A stretch of DNA of 64,000 nt from positions 35,807 to 99,806 of the forward strand of contig QHSI01000124.1 in the NCBI GenBank assembly GCA_003221515.1. Direction: 5' to 3'. Position numbers and translations under genes: made by a program. Position 1 is the first letter of the stretch, and every line of letters starts with the position of its first letter. Under the pieces are notes generated by a model. That model made no database searches. It was given only the letters and a program-made list of their open reading frames with translations, and was not told the DNA's origin. Shown piece by piece: positions 62,747 to 64,000 of the stretch. This DNA is from Candidatus Rokuibacteriota bacterium (GTDB taxonomy: Bacteria > Methylomirabilota > Methylomirabilia > Rokubacteriales > CSP1-6).

Positions 62747-63685
62747 GTGAACGCTTGGGAGGTCCTCGTCCAGCAGACGATCAACGGCCTCACCCGCGGG
62801 GCCGTCTTCGCGCTGATCGCGCTCGGCTACACGATGGTGTACGGCATCATCGAGCTCATCAACTTCGCGCACGGCGACGTCTTCATGCTGGGCCTCTTCA
62901 TCTCGCTCTCGTGGTTCGCGCTGCTCGGGGTGACGAAGACGCTGGTCGGCTGGCAGCTGGTGACGATCCTGCCGCTGGTGTTCGCGCTGACCATGCTCAC
63001 GACCGCGGCCCTCAACGTGGCCATCGACCGCCTGGCCTATCGGCCCTTGCGGCGCTCGACGCGGCTGGCCCCGCTCATCACCGCGATCGGCGTGTCGTTC
63101 ATGCTCGAGAACATCGCCCTCCTCTGGAAGGGGCCGGCGCCGATCGCGTATCCCGACGTGTTTCCGTCGGTCGACATTTTGCGCGAGTGGCTCGGCGTCG
63201 ACTCCGCCGTCTTCATCACCACCAAGGACCTGCTCGTGGTGGGCGCGACGATCCCGCTGATGGTGGGCCTCAACTATTTCGTGACGCGCACCCGCTGGGG
63301 CAAGGCGATGCGGGCGACGGCGCAGGACCGCGAGACCGCGCAGGCGATGGGGATCGACGTCGAGCGGACCATCTTGCTCACGTTCTTCGTCGGCGGCGCG
63401 CTGGCCGGCGCCGCCGGCGTCATCCAGGGCATGTACTACAACATCGGGATGTGGTGGATGGGCTATCAGGCCGGTCTCCGCGCCTTCACCGCGGCGGTGC
63501 TCGGCGGCATCGGCAACATGCCGGGCGCGGCGCTCGGCGGCCTCTTCATCGGCTTCCTGTCGGCGTGGAGCGACCAGTACATCTCAGCCCGCTGGACCAA
63601 CGCGATCGTCTTCGCGATCCTCATCCTCGTCCTGGTCTTTCGTCCCCAGGGGCTGATGGGCGAGCGGAGCCCGGACAAGGTGTGA
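62747..63685 (+). CDS. livH: Branched-chain-amino-acid-type ABC permease (LivH)
   Basis: 312 aa from the GTG at 62747, eight predicted helices. It begins QTINGLTRGAVFALIALGYT and has INFAHGDVFMLG and RATAQDRETAQAMGIDVERT, LivH hallmarks. The C-terminal FIGFLSAWSDQYISA region and PQGLMGER ending are typical. It pairs with the permease downstream. Confidence 0.92.
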   Translation: MNAWEVLVQQTINGLTRGAVFALIALGYTMVYGIIELINFAHGDVFMLGLFISLSWFALLGVTKTLVGWQLVTILPLVFALTMLTTAALNVAIDRLAYRPLRRSTRLAPLITAIGVSFMLENIALLWKGPAPIAYPDVFPSVDILREWLGVDSAVFITTKDLLVVGATIPLMVGLNYFVTRTRWGKAMRATAQDRETAQAMGIDVERTILLTFFVGGALAGAAGVIQGMYYNIGMWWMGYQAGLRAFTAAVLGGIGNMPGAALGGLFIGFLSAWSDQYISARWTNAIVFAILILVLVFRPQGLMGERSPDKV

Positions 63686-63692
63686 GCGGCTC

Positions 63693-64000
63693 GTGAAGCG
63701 CGGGCTCGGCTGGAGCGCGCTGGTGGCCGCGCTGCTGGTCTATCCGTTCGTCGACCGCGTCCTCGGCTTCCAGACGGTGCACGCGGTCTCCGACGGGATG
63801 ATCTACGTCCTCCTGGCGCTCGGCCTCAACATCGTGGTCGGCTACGCCGGGCTGCTCGACCTCGGGTACGCCGCGTTCTTCGCCATCGGCGCCTACGCGA
63901 TGGGGCTCCTGAATTCCCCGGTCCTCGGCTCACCGTTCTACGGCCATCCCTGGAGCTTCTGGTTGTGCATCTGGATCGCCGCCGCGGTCTCGGCGCTCCT
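63693..64000 (+). CDS. livM: Branched-chain-amino-acid-type ABC permease (LivM), cut by window end
   Basis: First about 102 codons from the GTG at 63693, seven bases after livH. The LivM signature YVLLALGLNIVVGYAGLLDL followed by GYAAFFAIGAYAMGLL is clear. The rest of the gene and the expected ATPase genes lie beyond the window. Confidence 0.9.
   Translation, partial: MKRGLGWSALVAALLVYPFVDRVLGFQTVHAVSDGMIYVLLALGLNIVVGYAGLLDLGYAAFFAIGAYAMGLLNSPVLGSPFYGHPWSFWLCIWIAAAVSAL

Overview
The window is 64 kb of a very GC-rich (about 68-70% by eye) bacterial chromosome. It holds about 60 protein genes, no recognisable rRNA, tRNA, CRISPR array, insertion sequence or phage gene, and no intergenic gap longer than about 200 bases. 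Most genes lie on the minus strand in tightly packed operons with TGATG, ATGA or GTGA overlaps. The content (glycolate oxidase, acyl-CoA dehydrogenases, CoA transferase, several peptide, sugar and branched-chain-type ABC transporters) fits an uncultured heterotrophic soil or groundwater bacterium. A Methylomirabilota/Rokubacteria-like origin is my guess from gene style only; it rests on no marker gene.

Layout. 1-3.1 kb: a broken L-2-hydroxyglutarate oxidase, a DMT exporter, and an orphan DGQHR-domain (DndB-like) gene with its own strong promoter. 3.2-11.3 kb (-): orphan peptide-type binding protein, CoA transferase, alpha/beta hydrolase, GreA, PpiD-like foldase, TrmI tRNA methyltransferase, Fsr-like MFS exporter. 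11.3-17.1 kb: deaminase, double-receiver protein, glutaryl-CoA dehydrogenase, HD phosphohydrolase, and an HtrA-like protein that has lost its catalytic triad. 17.1-19.6 kb (-): rmlB, an rmlC-like gene and rmlA. 19.7-20.9 kb (+): a rhodanese-MoeB fusion with an in-frame TGA exactly at the active-site cysteine, followed by a SECIS-like hairpin; it is probably a selenoprotein. 21-30.6 kb: lipoproteins, an intact HtrA protease, moaB, glcFED, and a pyruvate-dehydrogenase-E1-like gene divergent from aroG. 31.7-36.8 kb: enoyl-CoA hydratase, acyl-CoA dehydrogenase, ilvE, an ABC-2 exporter pair, and a solute-binding-protein remnant. 36.8-48.7 kb (-): a propeller protein, two duplicated binding proteins, an MFS gene, and a Dpp-type ABC operon with an FAD amine oxidase inserted between permease and ATPase genes. 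48.8-57.7 kb: HTTM-DCC fusion, GlcG-like protein, sugar ABC operon, acyl-CoA synthetase with MaoC protein, MetE-like enzyme. 57.7-64 kb: an Asp-box propeller, then a four-gene DUF1989-DinB-DUF1989-GNAT operon divergent from a Liv-type ABC transporter that runs off the end.

How parts may work together: glcDEF and the acyl-CoA genes point to oxidation of small organic acids. moaB and the selenocysteine-containing MoeB would serve molybdenum-cofactor or other sulfur-transfer chemistry. The Dpp operon with its amine oxidase suggests uptake and oxidation of amino compounds. The DUF1989 operon beside a Liv transporter suggests uptake and breakdown of a guanidine- or urea-like nitrogen compound. Several genes have a -10 box only 7-11 nt before the start codon and no Shine-Dalgarno sequence, so leaderless transcription appears common here.
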